Assembly (NCBI GenBank): GCA_964430475.1
Contig: CAYSEQ010000001.1
Location: 62,001 to 126,000, forward strand
DNA: 64,000 nucleotides
Direction: 5' to 3'
Origin: CAYSEQ01 sp964430475
GTDB taxonomy: Bacteria; Patescibacteriota; Microgenomatia; UBA8517
A model generated the notes under the pieces. It did no database searches, was not told the DNA's origin, and saw only the letters and a list, made by a program, of their open reading frames with translations. Shown here piece after piece: positions 41,509 through 50,338 of the stretch. How positions within the stretch are numbered: the stretch's first letter is position 1; each line of letters starts with the position of its first letter. The position numbers and the translations under genes are program-made.

Positions 41509-42579
41509 ATGAACAATAACTTCCCTCTTGGGCTTTCCTTTGATGATGTTTTACTTATACCTCAATACTCCGAAATTGATTCACGTTCCGAAATAGATCT
41601 CTCAGTAAAACTTTCCAAAAGGTTATTGTTGAAAATCCCATTAATAAGTGCAAATATGAGTGATGTAACTGGAGTTAAAATGGCTGTTGCACTTGGAAAA
41701 CTTGGTGGATTAGGTGTTATACCAAGATTTATACCAATAGACAAGGAGGCGGATATGGTATCAAAAGTTAAGAAAGAAAGAGTACTTGTTGGCGCTTCAG
41801 TGGGTTGTAAAGACTGGAAAGAAAGAGGGACTGCTTTAGTCTCTGCAGGCGCTGACGCTTTGTTCTTGGATGTTGCTCATGGACATTTAAAAAAAGCCTT
41901 AGAAGTCACAAGACTCTTGAAACAAGAGTTTGGCGAAAATGTAGATATAGTTAGTGGCAATGTAGCCACAAAAGAAGCCGCAGAAGATTTATTTTCAAAC
42001 GGCGCCGATGTTGTGAAGGTAGGTGTCGGACCGGGATCAATTTGCACGACAAGAATTGTTACAGGATGCGGTGTACCCCAAATTACAGCGATTTTAGAAT
42101 GCTTTAAATCTGCAAAAAAATTTAAAAAAACCTTAATTGCAGATGGGGGAACAAAAAACTCCGGTGATATCGTCAAGGCACTGGCAGCTGGTGCTCACGC
42201 AGTGATGATTGGCAACCAATTTGCAGGAACAGACGAGGCTAGCGGAAGATTAATAAAAAGGAATGGAATTCTTTATAAAATGTATAACGCCTCCACATCT
42301 TACTCAGAGAAGAAAAATCACCTAAAAACTTCTGGAATGAAGTTGTCATCTAATTACATAAAACAAATTGAAGGCGTAGAATCGCTTGTGCCCTACAAAG
42401 GACCTTTAAAAGAAGTAGTTGAAAGAATGTTAGCTAACATCCGTTCAGGCCTTAGCTACTCGGGGTCAAAAAACATTGAAGAACTTCATTCAAAAGCACG
42501 TTTCTTAAAAATCACCCTCAATGGATTCAGAGAAAGCCTGCCACATGATGTAATCGTTCAGGAAAATCATTCTGGCTAA
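41509..42579 (+). CDS. guaB: IMP dehydrogenase lacking CBS domains
   Basis: 356 residues. IMP dehydrogenase oxidises IMP to XMP, the committed step to GMP. The catalytic loop VGPGSICTTRIVTGCG with Cys179, the DGGTKNSGDIVKALAAGA motif and VESLVPYKGPLKEVVERMLA identify it as IMPDH rather than GMP reductase. The usual tandem CBS insert between FIPIDKEADMVSKVKKE and VLVGASVG is missing, so it is about 125 residues shorter than typical GuaB. It lacks the usual allosteric nucleotide sensor. It has its own promoter and is followed by lepB with a 44-bp gap. Confidence 0.94.
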   Translation: MNNNFPLGLSFDDVLLIPQYSEIDSRSEIDLSVKLSKRLLLKIPLISANMSDVTGVKMAVALGKLGGLGVIPRFIPIDKEADMVSKVKKERVLVGASVGCKDWKERGTALVSAGADALFLDVAHGHLKKALEVTRLLKQEFGENVDIVSGNVATKEAAEDLFSNGADVVKVGVGPGSICTTRIVTGCGVPQITAILECFKSAKKFKKTLIADGGTKNSGDIVKALAAGAHAVMIGNQFAGTDEASGRLIKRNGILYKMYNASTSYSEKKNHLKTSGMKLSSNYIKQIEGVESLVPYKGPLKEVVERMLANIRSGLSYSGSKNIEELHSKARFLKITLNGFRESLPHDVIVQENHSG

Positions 42580-42623
42580 TTTTTTATTTACAAGCTAAAA
42601 TAGGTTTTATTTAAGTAAAATTT

Positions 42624-43181
42624 ATGTTAAAACGTCTAGGCGCATTTTTTTTGGACATCACAGAGGTAATCGTATTTGCAATTGCGATATTTTTATTTGT
42701 ATACCTCTTAATTCTCCAACCTCATAAAATAAAAGGGCAATCAATGGAACCCAATTTTTTCGACGGCGAATACTTATTAACTGAAAAGGTTAGCTACAGA
42801 CTTAATGGACCCAAAAGAGGCGATGTAATCGTTTTTAAAGCACCAACTGGAAATGACGAGGAGTTTATCAAAAGAATCATCGGTCTACCTCAAGAAAAGG
42901 TCTCAATTAAGGATGGAAAGGTTTACATTAATGGGCATGTTCTTGAAGAGAACTACTTGCCTGGAAGTACCCAAACATTAGGCGGATTCTTCTTAAAAGA
43001 GGGAGAGGAAAAGGTCGTTCCTGAGGGATACTATTTTGTTTTAGGTGATAATCGAAGCGCCTCATCTGATTCCCGTTCTTGGGGTTTTGTGGCTAAAGAA
43101 AAAATTACTGGTCGTGCATGGATTCTCTATTGGCCACCGCAAAAGGCCGGCATTGTTCCAAAAGTTAATTATTCCCTCTAA
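42624..43181 (+). CDS. lepB: Signal peptidase I
   Basis: 185 residues. An N-terminal transmembrane helix (about 13-31), then the catalytic dyad Ser40 (KGQSMEPNF) and Lys83 (EFIKRIIGLPQ), and the box E motif VLGDNRSASSDSRSWG. This is the bacterial Ser-Lys class that removes ordinary Sec signals, unlike the Ser-His SipW-type enzyme at 4720-5673. The 3-prime end overlaps convergent parB by 4 bp. Confidence 0.97.
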   Translation: MLKRLGAFFLDITEVIVFAIAIFLFVYLLILQPHKIKGQSMEPNFFDGEYLLTEKVSYRLNGPKRGDVIVFKAPTGNDEEFIKRIIGLPQEKVSIKDGKVYINGHVLEENYLPGSTQTLGGFFLKEGEEKVVPEGYYFVLGDNRSASSDSRSWGFVAKEKITGRAWILYWPPQKAGIVPKVNYSL

Positions 43182-44041
43182 TTCCCCTTACCCGAAGTTA
43201 TCAATTTAAAAAACCTCTGAAGCCTTTCTTCAGTCTCGTCTAAATTTCCTTTAAAGATTATTAGAATCCTTGTCTCTCTTCTGGAACGAATGAGTTTAAG
43301 AGTTGTTCTTTTGTCTGAGCTAACACTACCAGGTTTTGGTTGAAGAGCCCTTTCCATTTCTTCTTGCATTCTATCTATCTCTTTTGAAATAATTCTTAAT
43401 TGATCAAGTCTCATTCCTCGCCTTGCGATTGGTTGTTTTGATTTCGCTTTCATCCTCCTTGCTAACTCTTCTGCTCTTCTTACCGACCCGGATTCCTTAA
43501 GAATTATCTTATATGCCTGAATCATTAAATCCACATCATCAATCGCAGCAAGAGCTCTCGCATGTCCTTCAGTAATCAAACCTGACAATATTCCATCCTT
43601 TAATGCGTCCGGTAATGTGAGAAGCCTTAAGGTGTTGGACACATAGGCAACTGATTTACCTATCCTTGCAGCAATCTCACTTGCTGAAAGTCCAAACTCT
43701 GTTTGCAATCTCTCAAAACCTTTAGCTCTGTCAATTGGGTTTAAGTCAACTCTCTGGACATTTTCGACTAAAGCCATCTCAAGCATGCCTTCTGGGGTGG
43801 TTTCTCTAATGATTGCTGGAACATGGGTTAAACCTGCAAGCCTTGCTGCTCGCCAACGTCTTTCACCGGCTATAATCTGATATCCAGCAGGCGTTTTTGC
43901 TACAACCAGAGGCTCCAAAATCCCATGCGCCTTTATTGAGTCAACTAAATCAACTAGACTTTCCGGTGTAATCGCACCCCTGGGTTGCAAGGGATTAGGT
44001 TGAAGTTGATTAATATCTATTTGTACTACCTCATCTGCCAT
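43178..44041 (-). CDS. parB: ParB/Spo0J chromosome partition protein
   Basis: 287 residues. N-terminal ParB/sulfiredoxin-like CTPase part with INQLQPNPLQPRG and GERRWRAARLAGLTHVPAI (box II), then the helix-turn-helix GLSASEIAARIGKSVAYVSN that binds parS, then a C-terminal dimer part that is atypically basic. It would load on parS and slide as a CTP clamp. No parA is nearby in the window. It is the last gene of the ileS-rodA-rplU-rpmA-parB run. Confidence 0.95.
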   Translation of the reverse strand: MADEVVQIDINQLQPNPLQPRGAITPESLVDLVDSIKAHGILEPLVVAKTPAGYQIIAGERRWRAARLAGLTHVPAIIRETTPEGMLEMALVENVQRVDLNPIDRAKGFERLQTEFGLSASEIAARIGKSVAYVSNTLRLLTLPDALKDGILSGLITEGHARALAAIDDVDLMIQAYKIILKESGSVRRAEELARRMKAKSKQPIARRGMRLDQLRIISKEIDRMQEEMERALQPKPGSVSSDKRTTLKLIRSRRETRILIIFKGNLDETEERLQRFFKLITSGKGN

Positions 44042-44081
44042 AAATTTAGGTTTTTTATTTTTGGAATTAAAGATATCTTAA

Positions 44082-44327
44082 TTAAGCGACATTGACTACC
44101 CTTTTATCCCCTCTTTTGACAAATTTAACAATACCTGAAACTACTGAATAAAGTGTATGATCTCTCCCTACTTTAACACCCTTTCCTGCTAAGAATTTAG
44201 TTCCTCTTTGCCTAACAAGAATAGACCCAGATCTAACTTTTTGTCCATTAGAAACCTTCACACCTAAAAACTTTGGTCTTGGTCGTGTATGTTGGGTAAG
44301 TTTTCCTCCTTGCTTCTTATGTGCCAT
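44082..44327 (-). CDS. rpmA: 50S ribosomal protein L27
   Basis: 81 residues from ATG 44327 (TTG at 44336 rejected). MAHKKQGGKLTQHTRPRPKF and the core GSILVRQRGTKFLAGKGVKV are typical of L27, which contacts the peptidyl-transferase centre. The N-terminus starts directly with the mature AHKK form, without the cleaved extension seen in Firmicutes. It follows rplU, as in most bacteria. Confidence 0.97.
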   Translation of the reverse strand: MAHKKQGGKLTQHTRPRPKFLGVKVSNGQKVRSGSILVRQRGTKFLAGKGVKVGRDHTLYSVVSGIVKFVKRGDKRVVNVA

Positions 44328-44456
44328 ATTCTCCAAATAATTAAATTCTTTTAAACCTAAATATCCTCACTGCCAATATAATTTAAATTTTCACGCATGT
44401 CAAGATAGCACTTTGATATACATATACATATTTTATTCAGCTTTGATTGAGAAATT

Positions 44457-44765
44457 TTAAGAAATATCCTCTATAAGAAGCCTGGTATATTGGGGTGTAA
44501 AGCCTCTAACCCTTCGGTAGCGAGATTTTGCCTTAAATTTTAAAACCCTGATCTTTTTCCCGGGTTTTTCTCCCAAAATTTTAAATTTAACTTTGACATC
44601 GGAAATATTGGGCTTACCTATCTTAGGTACCGAATCTTTTACCAATAAAAGTACTTCAGGGGTTAATTCGCTTTCCTTTAATCTGGGCACGAGTATTTCT
44701 TCACCCCTTTTTACTTTGTATTGAAAGCCTTTAATTCTTATTACGGCATAAGTATTTTCTGCCAT
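44457..44765 (-). CDS. rplU: 50S ribosomal protein L21
   Basis: 102 residues. YAVIRIKGFQYKVKRGEEIL at the N-terminus, and KFKAKSRYRRVRGFTPQYT (the KxRR-x-G-H/F region) and LLIEDIS at the C-terminus, are conserved L21 blocks. Gap to rpmA is 129 bp, unusually long for this pair; to rodA 32 bp. Confidence 0.95.
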   Translation of the reverse strand: MAENTYAVIRIKGFQYKVKRGEEILVPRLKESELTPEVLLLVKDSVPKIGKPNISDVKVKFKILGEKPGKKIRVLKFKAKSRYRRVRGFTPQYTRLLIEDIS

Positions 44766-44797
44766 TAGATTTATATTTTAGTATTTTTCAAATAATC

Positions 44798-45853
44798 TCA
44801 CAAGCCCTTTCTGGAGTTAATAACTAAAGCTAGGGATATCACAGAACCTAAAAGAGCTGAACCGCCAGCCGAAACAAATGGTAATGGAATGCCAGTAATT
44901 GGGAATAAACCAACATTCATACCAATGTGAATAAGCGTTTGAGCAAAGAATGAAAGCAGAACACCGGATACAAATGCACGTGCAATCAAATTTTTTGCTT
45001 TTTTCAAAATATCAGTCATCATGTATAAAATTATGAAAAGATCAGATAAAACTAAGAAAGATCCCAAAAAACCAAGTTCTTCAGAAATGGAAGCAAAGAT
45101 GAAGTCTGTATGTCTTTCTGGTAAAAAAAGTAATTGCGTTTGGACACCCTTTCCTAAACCCCTCCCAAAGATTCTTCCTGAACCAACAGCTATCATCGAT
45201 TGAATACTATTATAACCTGCGCCTAAGGGATCTGAAAAAGGTTTTAAAAAAACAAGAATTCTTTCTTTCTGATAAGGTAAAAGTAAAAACCATATGAAAG
45301 GTAATAAAATTAAAAAGGCTAACAATCCTCCTAAAAAATGTATTTTTTTAATATTTGAAGCCAAAAGTGTACCCAAAAATCCTGCTGCTAAAAGGAAAGC
45401 CACTCCAAGCGAGGGTTGTATTAATATAAGAAAGAAAGGTACGGCAAAAAAAAATAATAGTCTGACAAAATTTTTAAAATTGATTTCATTTTCTGTTGAC
45501 ATTTTCGCAAAGTGAATAATTAGAAAAGCCCTAACAATTTCGGATGGTTGGAGTGTTATAGGACCAATAGGAATCCAACGAATGGCTCCTCGGGTAATCT
45601 CACCTAGTAAAAGTGGAAGTACTAAAAGAAAAAGACTTAAAAAATAAAGATGCTTAGAAAAAATGCTAAAAATTTCAAAATCTATTAAGAGAAAAATTAA
45701 AAAAATAACAATAGACAAAAAGATATAAAGATAATAGTTAGGAAATAAAAATGGGGCAATTGAACGAAGTACAAAAATGCTAATGATGAAAAGCATTACT
45801 ACGGAAAAAATAAGCAGATAATCTTGCTGGGTAAGTTTAAATATTTTCAACAT
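44798..45853 (-). CDS. rodA: RodA (SEDS family)
   Basis: 351 residues with ten transmembrane helices. GPITLQPSEIVRAFLIIHFA and the GAGYNSIQSMIAVGSGRIFG, FASISEELGFLGSFLVL and GIPLPFVSAGGSALL motifs define the SEDS family of lipid II polymerases (RodA/FtsW/SpoVE). A second SEDS gene, ftsW, is in the mur cluster, so this one is assigned to elongation because it lies away from the division genes. Its partner penicillin-binding protein is not in the window. Confidence 0.92.
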   Translation of the reverse strand: MLKIFKLTQQDYLLIFSVVMLFIISIFVLRSIAPFLFPNYYLYIFLSIVIFLIFLLIDFEIFSIFSKHLYFLSLFLLVLPLLLGEITRGAIRWIPIGPITLQPSEIVRAFLIIHFAKMSTENEINFKNFVRLLFFFAVPFFLILIQPSLGVAFLLAAGFLGTLLASNIKKIHFLGGLLAFLILLPFIWFLLLPYQKERILVFLKPFSDPLGAGYNSIQSMIAVGSGRIFGRGLGKGVQTQLLFLPERHTDFIFASISEELGFLGSFLVLSDLFIILYMMTDILKKAKNLIARAFVSGVLLSFFAQTLIHIGMNVGLFPITGIPLPFVSAGGSALLGSVISLALVINSRKGL

Positions 45854-45856
45854 CTT

Positions 45857-48800
45857 TCAAATCTTTTCTACTTTAAAATTCCCGATCAATAATTTTTGAG
45901 TTAAAGTTTTCCGCTTTATTTTTTGGATAAGTTCTTTACTCGTTGGTAACCAAGGAGTATGTACTATAATGTTCTGATCAATTTTTATATTCATGTTTTT
46001 CCTTGCTAATTGAATTTTTCGTATTAAATCTCTAGATTTTGCTTCTTCCTCCAATTCCTCAGATATATCTAATAAAAGCGACACCCTTAAAAATCTTGAA
46101 GTATGTGATTTATCAGACTTAACTGAAAACCAATTTCCTTTTATTTTTAAGTTTTTGTAGTCCTTCGTAAAAAAAACTTCTTTCACATTTAGTTCAGTCT
46201 TTAATAAAGTATTATATTCCGACGGTTTATACATCTTCGCGGAGTCGTTAAACCAGTAGCACATAGCTTTCAGGGGTTGACGAACAGGAATGTTTTCCTT
46301 CTTACGAATACTATGCCCAAGCTCAACTAATTCTCTAACAATAGCCATCTGTTCAATCAACTTATATTCTTTTAGAGTTGGTTTTTGAGTCTTGGGCCAA
46401 TTAGATAAATGAACAGACTTTTCTTTTGTAAGGTTTCTGTAAATTACTTCAGAAATAAATGGATTAAATGGGGCAAGAATTTTGCAAAGTGTAGTCAAGA
46501 CAAAATAACAAGTCTCGTAAAAATTTTCAGCATCCCTTTTTGAAACCTTATCAAAACCCGTTCTTTCACGCGATCTTCTTATGTACCAGTTAGAAAGATC
46601 TTCAACAAATTCTTCAATCTTATTACTTGCGCTAAATGCATCATATTCTTTCAATTTCTCTGTTACAATAAAGATAGTTTCTTTTAATCTTGCCCTAATC
46701 CACTTATCCAAGATATTTTGGCTTGTTTTTTTGGGTTTTAAACCTTTAGGTCTAAAACCGTCAAGATTTGCATAGGTGACAAAAAAGTTATAGACATTCC
46801 AAAGCTTGATGTGAAATCTTCTCCTTACTTCATCTGCCACTTTATATCCAAAAAGTAAATTTTCGCTAGGATTTTGCTTGACATACATCCAGCGCATCAC
46901 ATCCACACCAATTTTCTCAGCACCCTCATTAAATTCAATCATGTTGCCCCAACTTTTATGCATAGGCTTACCATCTTCGGCAAGTAATGTAGCAAAACCA
47001 AGCACATTCTTGAAAGGTTCGCGGTTTTCTAAAACCGCACTCATGGCTATTAACGAATAAAACCAATTCTTAAACTGTCCCGGAAAACTTTCTGTTATAA
47101 AATCAGCAGGAAACCATTTTAGCCACTCTTTCCTATTTATTAGATAAAGCGGTTCACTTTTATTGTCTGAAGAAATTGTAGAAAAAGGAACTATTCCTGC
47201 GTCTAGCCAAGGATTACCTACATCAGGAATTCGTTCGCTTAATTCTCCACATCTTGAACACCTTATTTTAATCTCATCAATGAAAGGTTTGTGAGGACTG
47301 TGACCTTTGAAACTTTCCCAACCTTCGACTGCCCTTGTTTTTAACTCCTCTTTTCCTCCAATAACTTCAAAGTTGTTACATTTCTTACATTCCCAAATTG
47401 GAAGCGCCAAACCCCAATAACGATTTTTCTTTGATATTAACCAATCATGCATATTTGTAAGCCAGTCTAACTCTCTTTTAAGACCAAATGAAGGTATCCA
47501 GTTAATCTTTCTAGCAACCCTTTTCATTGCTTCCCTTAAAGGATTAACGGCAATATACCACTCATCTGTGAGTTTAAACACAAGTTCCTTTTTACACCTC
47601 CAACAAACAGGATATCTATGCTTATATTTATCAACCTTATAAAGGTATTTTCCATTCTGATATTCTCTTAGATAATCAATGATCAAATGCGGTTCCTCTT
47701 TTGCATTCTTACCTGTTAAAAAGCCAAAATCAGGTAAGTAACTTGCATCATCTTCTATTGCAGGGATTATCGGAAGATTAAGTTTTTCACCAAGTTTATG
47801 ATCTTCTGCTCCGGTTCCAGTAGAGGTGTGGACAAGTCCGGTTCCCTCTTCTTCGCTTATCGGCATAATCCTTGGATCCGTCGCAATTACTTCATGAAAT
47901 CCTTTTTCATTCTTGACCTTTAGAACCGCAGATAAGTTATCAAACGGGGTTTCGTACTTTAATCCCAAAAGACTCTCACCTTTTACTTCCTTTAAAACTT
48001 TTACATCTTTCGCAAAGACGCTTTTAACTAGTTTCTTGCCTATCCAAAACTTATCCTTCCCATCGTATACAAGTTGGTAATCAGATTGAGGATTAACTGC
48101 GACCGCTATATTTGCAGGGACTGTCCAGGGGGTGGTTGTCCATATAAGTAAGAATTCATTTTCCCCACCCACAACAGGAAATTTCAGGTACAAAGATTCA
48201 TGAGTCACTTCCCTGTAATCTTCAGTTAATATTTCATGTTCGGAAATAGCTGTTTGACAACGGGGGCACCAAGGTACAACATCACTCCCTTTATAGATTA
48301 AGCCTCTTTTGTGACATTCTTTAAGAAAATGCCAAATCATGTAATTATTTACATCAGATAGAGTAAAGTAAGAATTCTCCCAATCCATAAAGTATCCTAG
48401 CCTTTTAGACTGATCAGTTTGGATTCTTGCATACTTAAACACTCTTTTCTTACACAACTCTACGAACTTAGCAATACTTGCTGTCCTATCACCAGGTACA
48501 AGGTTTTCAATATCCCGCTTACTTTTTAGTCCTAATTCTTTTTCAACTTCTACCTCAACCCAAAGTCCCTGACAATCAAAACCATTTTGAAATCTTTGCT
48601 TATAACCCAACATGTTATAAAACCTTTGCCAAAGATCTTTGTAAGTTCTTCCCCAAGCATGATGAACACCCATAGGATTGTTCGCAGTTATTGGTCCGTC
48701 CAAAAAGGAGAATATTTTTTTTGATTTTGCGTTTTTTCGAAGGTATTCTTTAACAACACCGCTTTTGTACCAATAATCCAATAATTTCCTCTCTAAATCT

Positions 48801-48865
48801 GGGAAACTAACTTTCGGGAAAACAGGAGTGAAGAAAGGCTTTATTTTGCTTTTTCTATCCATCAT
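45857..48865 (-). CDS. ileS: Isoleucyl-tRNA synthetase
   Basis: 1002 residues from ATG 48865 (the ORF could extend to GTG 48904 but that adds implausible sequence). It charges tRNA-Ile. The HIGH region is NNPMGVHHAWGRTYKD (about residues 61-76), and the KMSKS position is GKPMHKSWGN at about 633, a variant I recall from several other bacterial lineages. The editing domain (TTTPWTVPANIAVAVNPQ), the zinc-type Cys pairs (CPRCQTAISEHE, CWRCKKE, CKKCNN, CSRCGE) and the anticodon-binding helix bundle are in order. Four Cys clusters are more than usual. It is upstream of rodA with a 3-bp gap. Confidence 0.97.
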   Translation of the reverse strand: MMDRKSKIKPFFTPVFPKVSFPDLERKLLDYWYKSGVVKEYLRKNAKSKKIFSFLDGPITANNPMGVHHAWGRTYKDLWQRFYNMLGYKQRFQNGFDCQGLWVEVEVEKELGLKSKRDIENLVPGDRTASIAKFVELCKKRVFKYARIQTDQSKRLGYFMDWENSYFTLSDVNNYMIWHFLKECHKRGLIYKGSDVVPWCPRCQTAISEHEILTEDYREVTHESLYLKFPVVGGENEFLLIWTTTPWTVPANIAVAVNPQSDYQLVYDGKDKFWIGKKLVKSVFAKDVKVLKEVKGESLLGLKYETPFDNLSAVLKVKNEKGFHEVIATDPRIMPISEEEGTGLVHTSTGTGAEDHKLGEKLNLPIIPAIEDDASYLPDFGFLTGKNAKEEPHLIIDYLREYQNGKYLYKVDKYKHRYPVCWRCKKELVFKLTDEWYIAVNPLREAMKRVARKINWIPSFGLKRELDWLTNMHDWLISKKNRYWGLALPIWECKKCNNFEVIGGKEELKTRAVEGWESFKGHSPHKPFIDEIKIRCSRCGELSERIPDVGNPWLDAGIVPFSTISSDNKSEPLYLINRKEWLKWFPADFITESFPGQFKNWFYSLIAMSAVLENREPFKNVLGFATLLAEDGKPMHKSWGNMIEFNEGAEKIGVDVMRWMYVKQNPSENLLFGYKVADEVRRRFHIKLWNVYNFFVTYANLDGFRPKGLKPKKTSQNILDKWIRARLKETIFIVTEKLKEYDAFSASNKIEEFVEDLSNWYIRRSRERTGFDKVSKRDAENFYETCYFVLTTLCKILAPFNPFISEVIYRNLTKEKSVHLSNWPKTQKPTLKEYKLIEQMAIVRELVELGHSIRKKENIPVRQPLKAMCYWFNDSAKMYKPSEYNTLLKTELNVKEVFFTKDYKNLKIKGNWFSVKSDKSHTSRFLRVSLLLDISEELEEEAKSRDLIRKIQLARKNMNIKIDQNIIVHTPWLPTSKELIQKIKRKTLTQKLLIGNFKVEKI

Positions 48866-49051
48866 GAAGCTAATTTTACAATAGAATTGTTTAAATTTTA
48901 ACACTCAGTGTGAGATTAATACATTCTAGTTTATCTCCTTTTTTAGAATATTATCTTATGCTAACTTGCTAACACTAAATTTTAAATCTAACTTAAAGAA
49001 TTAAAATAAAGACTAAAAACTGGGGATTGGACGTTTATGTATATACTTGCT

Positions 49052-50221
49052 TCACGAAATTTTTCTGAGGAATGCGGGTATTTCGAATTTCTCTCCAAAA
49101 ATATCCTCTTCTTCAGGTATCTGGGTAGGTCTAGTTTCTTCTTTCTCTTTCTCTTCTTCTTCAATTTTATCTTCAGCTTCCTTCTTTTCTCCTTTGGGTT
49201 CCGGAGCTTCACTAACAACACCTTGAAAAGTTGGAGTATGAGAAAAGCTCGCAATTCTGGAGCGTGTTTCATCAAATCCTGTTGCAACGACGGTAATCCT
49301 TATTTGATCAGGCATGTCGTCTTTTATAACAGCACCAAAAATAATATTCGCATCTGCATCAGCTGCACTTGAAATTATTCTCGCAGCTTCGTCTACCTCG
49401 TACATAGTTAAATCTCTTCCACCAGCAATATTAAAAAGAACTCCTGTTGCACCCTCGATAGACAAATCTAGCAGTGGAGAAGAAATTGCCGATCTTGCTG
49501 CCATTTGAGCTCTATTTTCGCCTACTCCTGTTCCTATGCCGAGAAGTGCTGTCCCGGCATCCTTCATTACTGTTTTTACATCCGCAAAATCTACATTAAT
49601 AAGACCGGGAGTGGTGATTAACTCTGCTATCCCTAAAACAGCTTGTTCCAATACAGAATCCGCTACTTTAAAAGCATCTAAAAGTGTCATTTTCCTATCA
49701 ACCACATCCATAAGTCTCTGATTTGGAATTACAATAAGGGTATCAACCGCTTCTTTCAACTTTTCTATACCCTCTTCGGCGACCACACTTCGTCTCGTAC
49801 CTTCAAAGGCAAACGGTTTTGTAACTATTGCTACAGTAAGTGCTCCAGCCTCTTTTGCAATTTGAGCAATAATTGGAGAGGCACCAGTTCCAGTTCCTCC
49901 TCCCATACCCGCTGTGATAAAAACCATATCTGAATCTACTAAAAACTCTTTTATCTTTTCTCTTGATTCCTCAGCAGCCTGAGCACCGATTAACGGATCC
50001 CCGCCTGACCCCAAACCTTTTGTCAACTTCTCACCAATCTGAAGTTTAGCAGGAGCTTTATTTAGAAGGAGAACTTGAGTATCTGTATTTATAGAAATAA
50101 ATTCTACACCCTTAATCTCTCCATTCTCTACCATAGAGCTTACAGCATTACCCCCACCACCTCCTACACCAACAACCTTTATTTTGGCAAGTCTCGCTGA
50201 ATCTGGTTTAACAAGTGCCAT
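49052..50221 (-). CDS. ftsZ: Cell division protein FtsZ
   Basis: 389 residues from ATG 50221; the earlier TTG 50239 is weaker. The tubulin-like GTP-binding loop is GMGGGTGTGASPI, preceded by KVVGVGGGGGNAVSSM and followed by the T7-loop area LINVDFADVKTVMKDAG. The C-terminus is a variable linker of about 45 residues rich in Glu/Lys and then the conserved peptide FEIPAFLRK that binds FtsA. It polymerises into the Z ring. It follows ftsA with a 117-bp gap. Confidence 0.98.
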   Translation of the reverse strand: MALVKPDSARLAKIKVVGVGGGGGNAVSSMVENGEIKGVEFISINTDTQVLLLNKAPAKLQIGEKLTKGLGSGGDPLIGAQAAEESREKIKEFLVDSDMVFITAGMGGGTGTGASPIIAQIAKEAGALTVAIVTKPFAFEGTRRSVVAEEGIEKLKEAVDTLIVIPNQRLMDVVDRKMTLLDAFKVADSVLEQAVLGIAELITTPGLINVDFADVKTVMKDAGTALLGIGTGVGENRAQMAARSAISSPLLDLSIEGATGVLFNIAGGRDLTMYEVDEAARIISSAADADANIIFGAVIKDDMPDQIRITVVATGFDETRSRIASFSHTPTFQGVVSEAPEPKGEKKEAEDKIEEEEKEKEETRPTQIPEEEDIFGEKFEIPAFLRKIS

Positions 50222-50338
50222 ACTTTCTATTTGCTCCAACTACACTAAACCATCACTAATAGTTATTAATATTCAGGGCTCTACTTGTGACAAAACAAGC
50301 ATTACAAGTAATTACTTTCTTTTGTCTTTCAAATATAT

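Noticed and set aside
48866..48904. N-terminal extension of isoleucyl-tRNA synthetase from GTG 48904
   Set aside because: The added residues are not typical of the enzyme; ATG 48865 gives the expected N-terminus.
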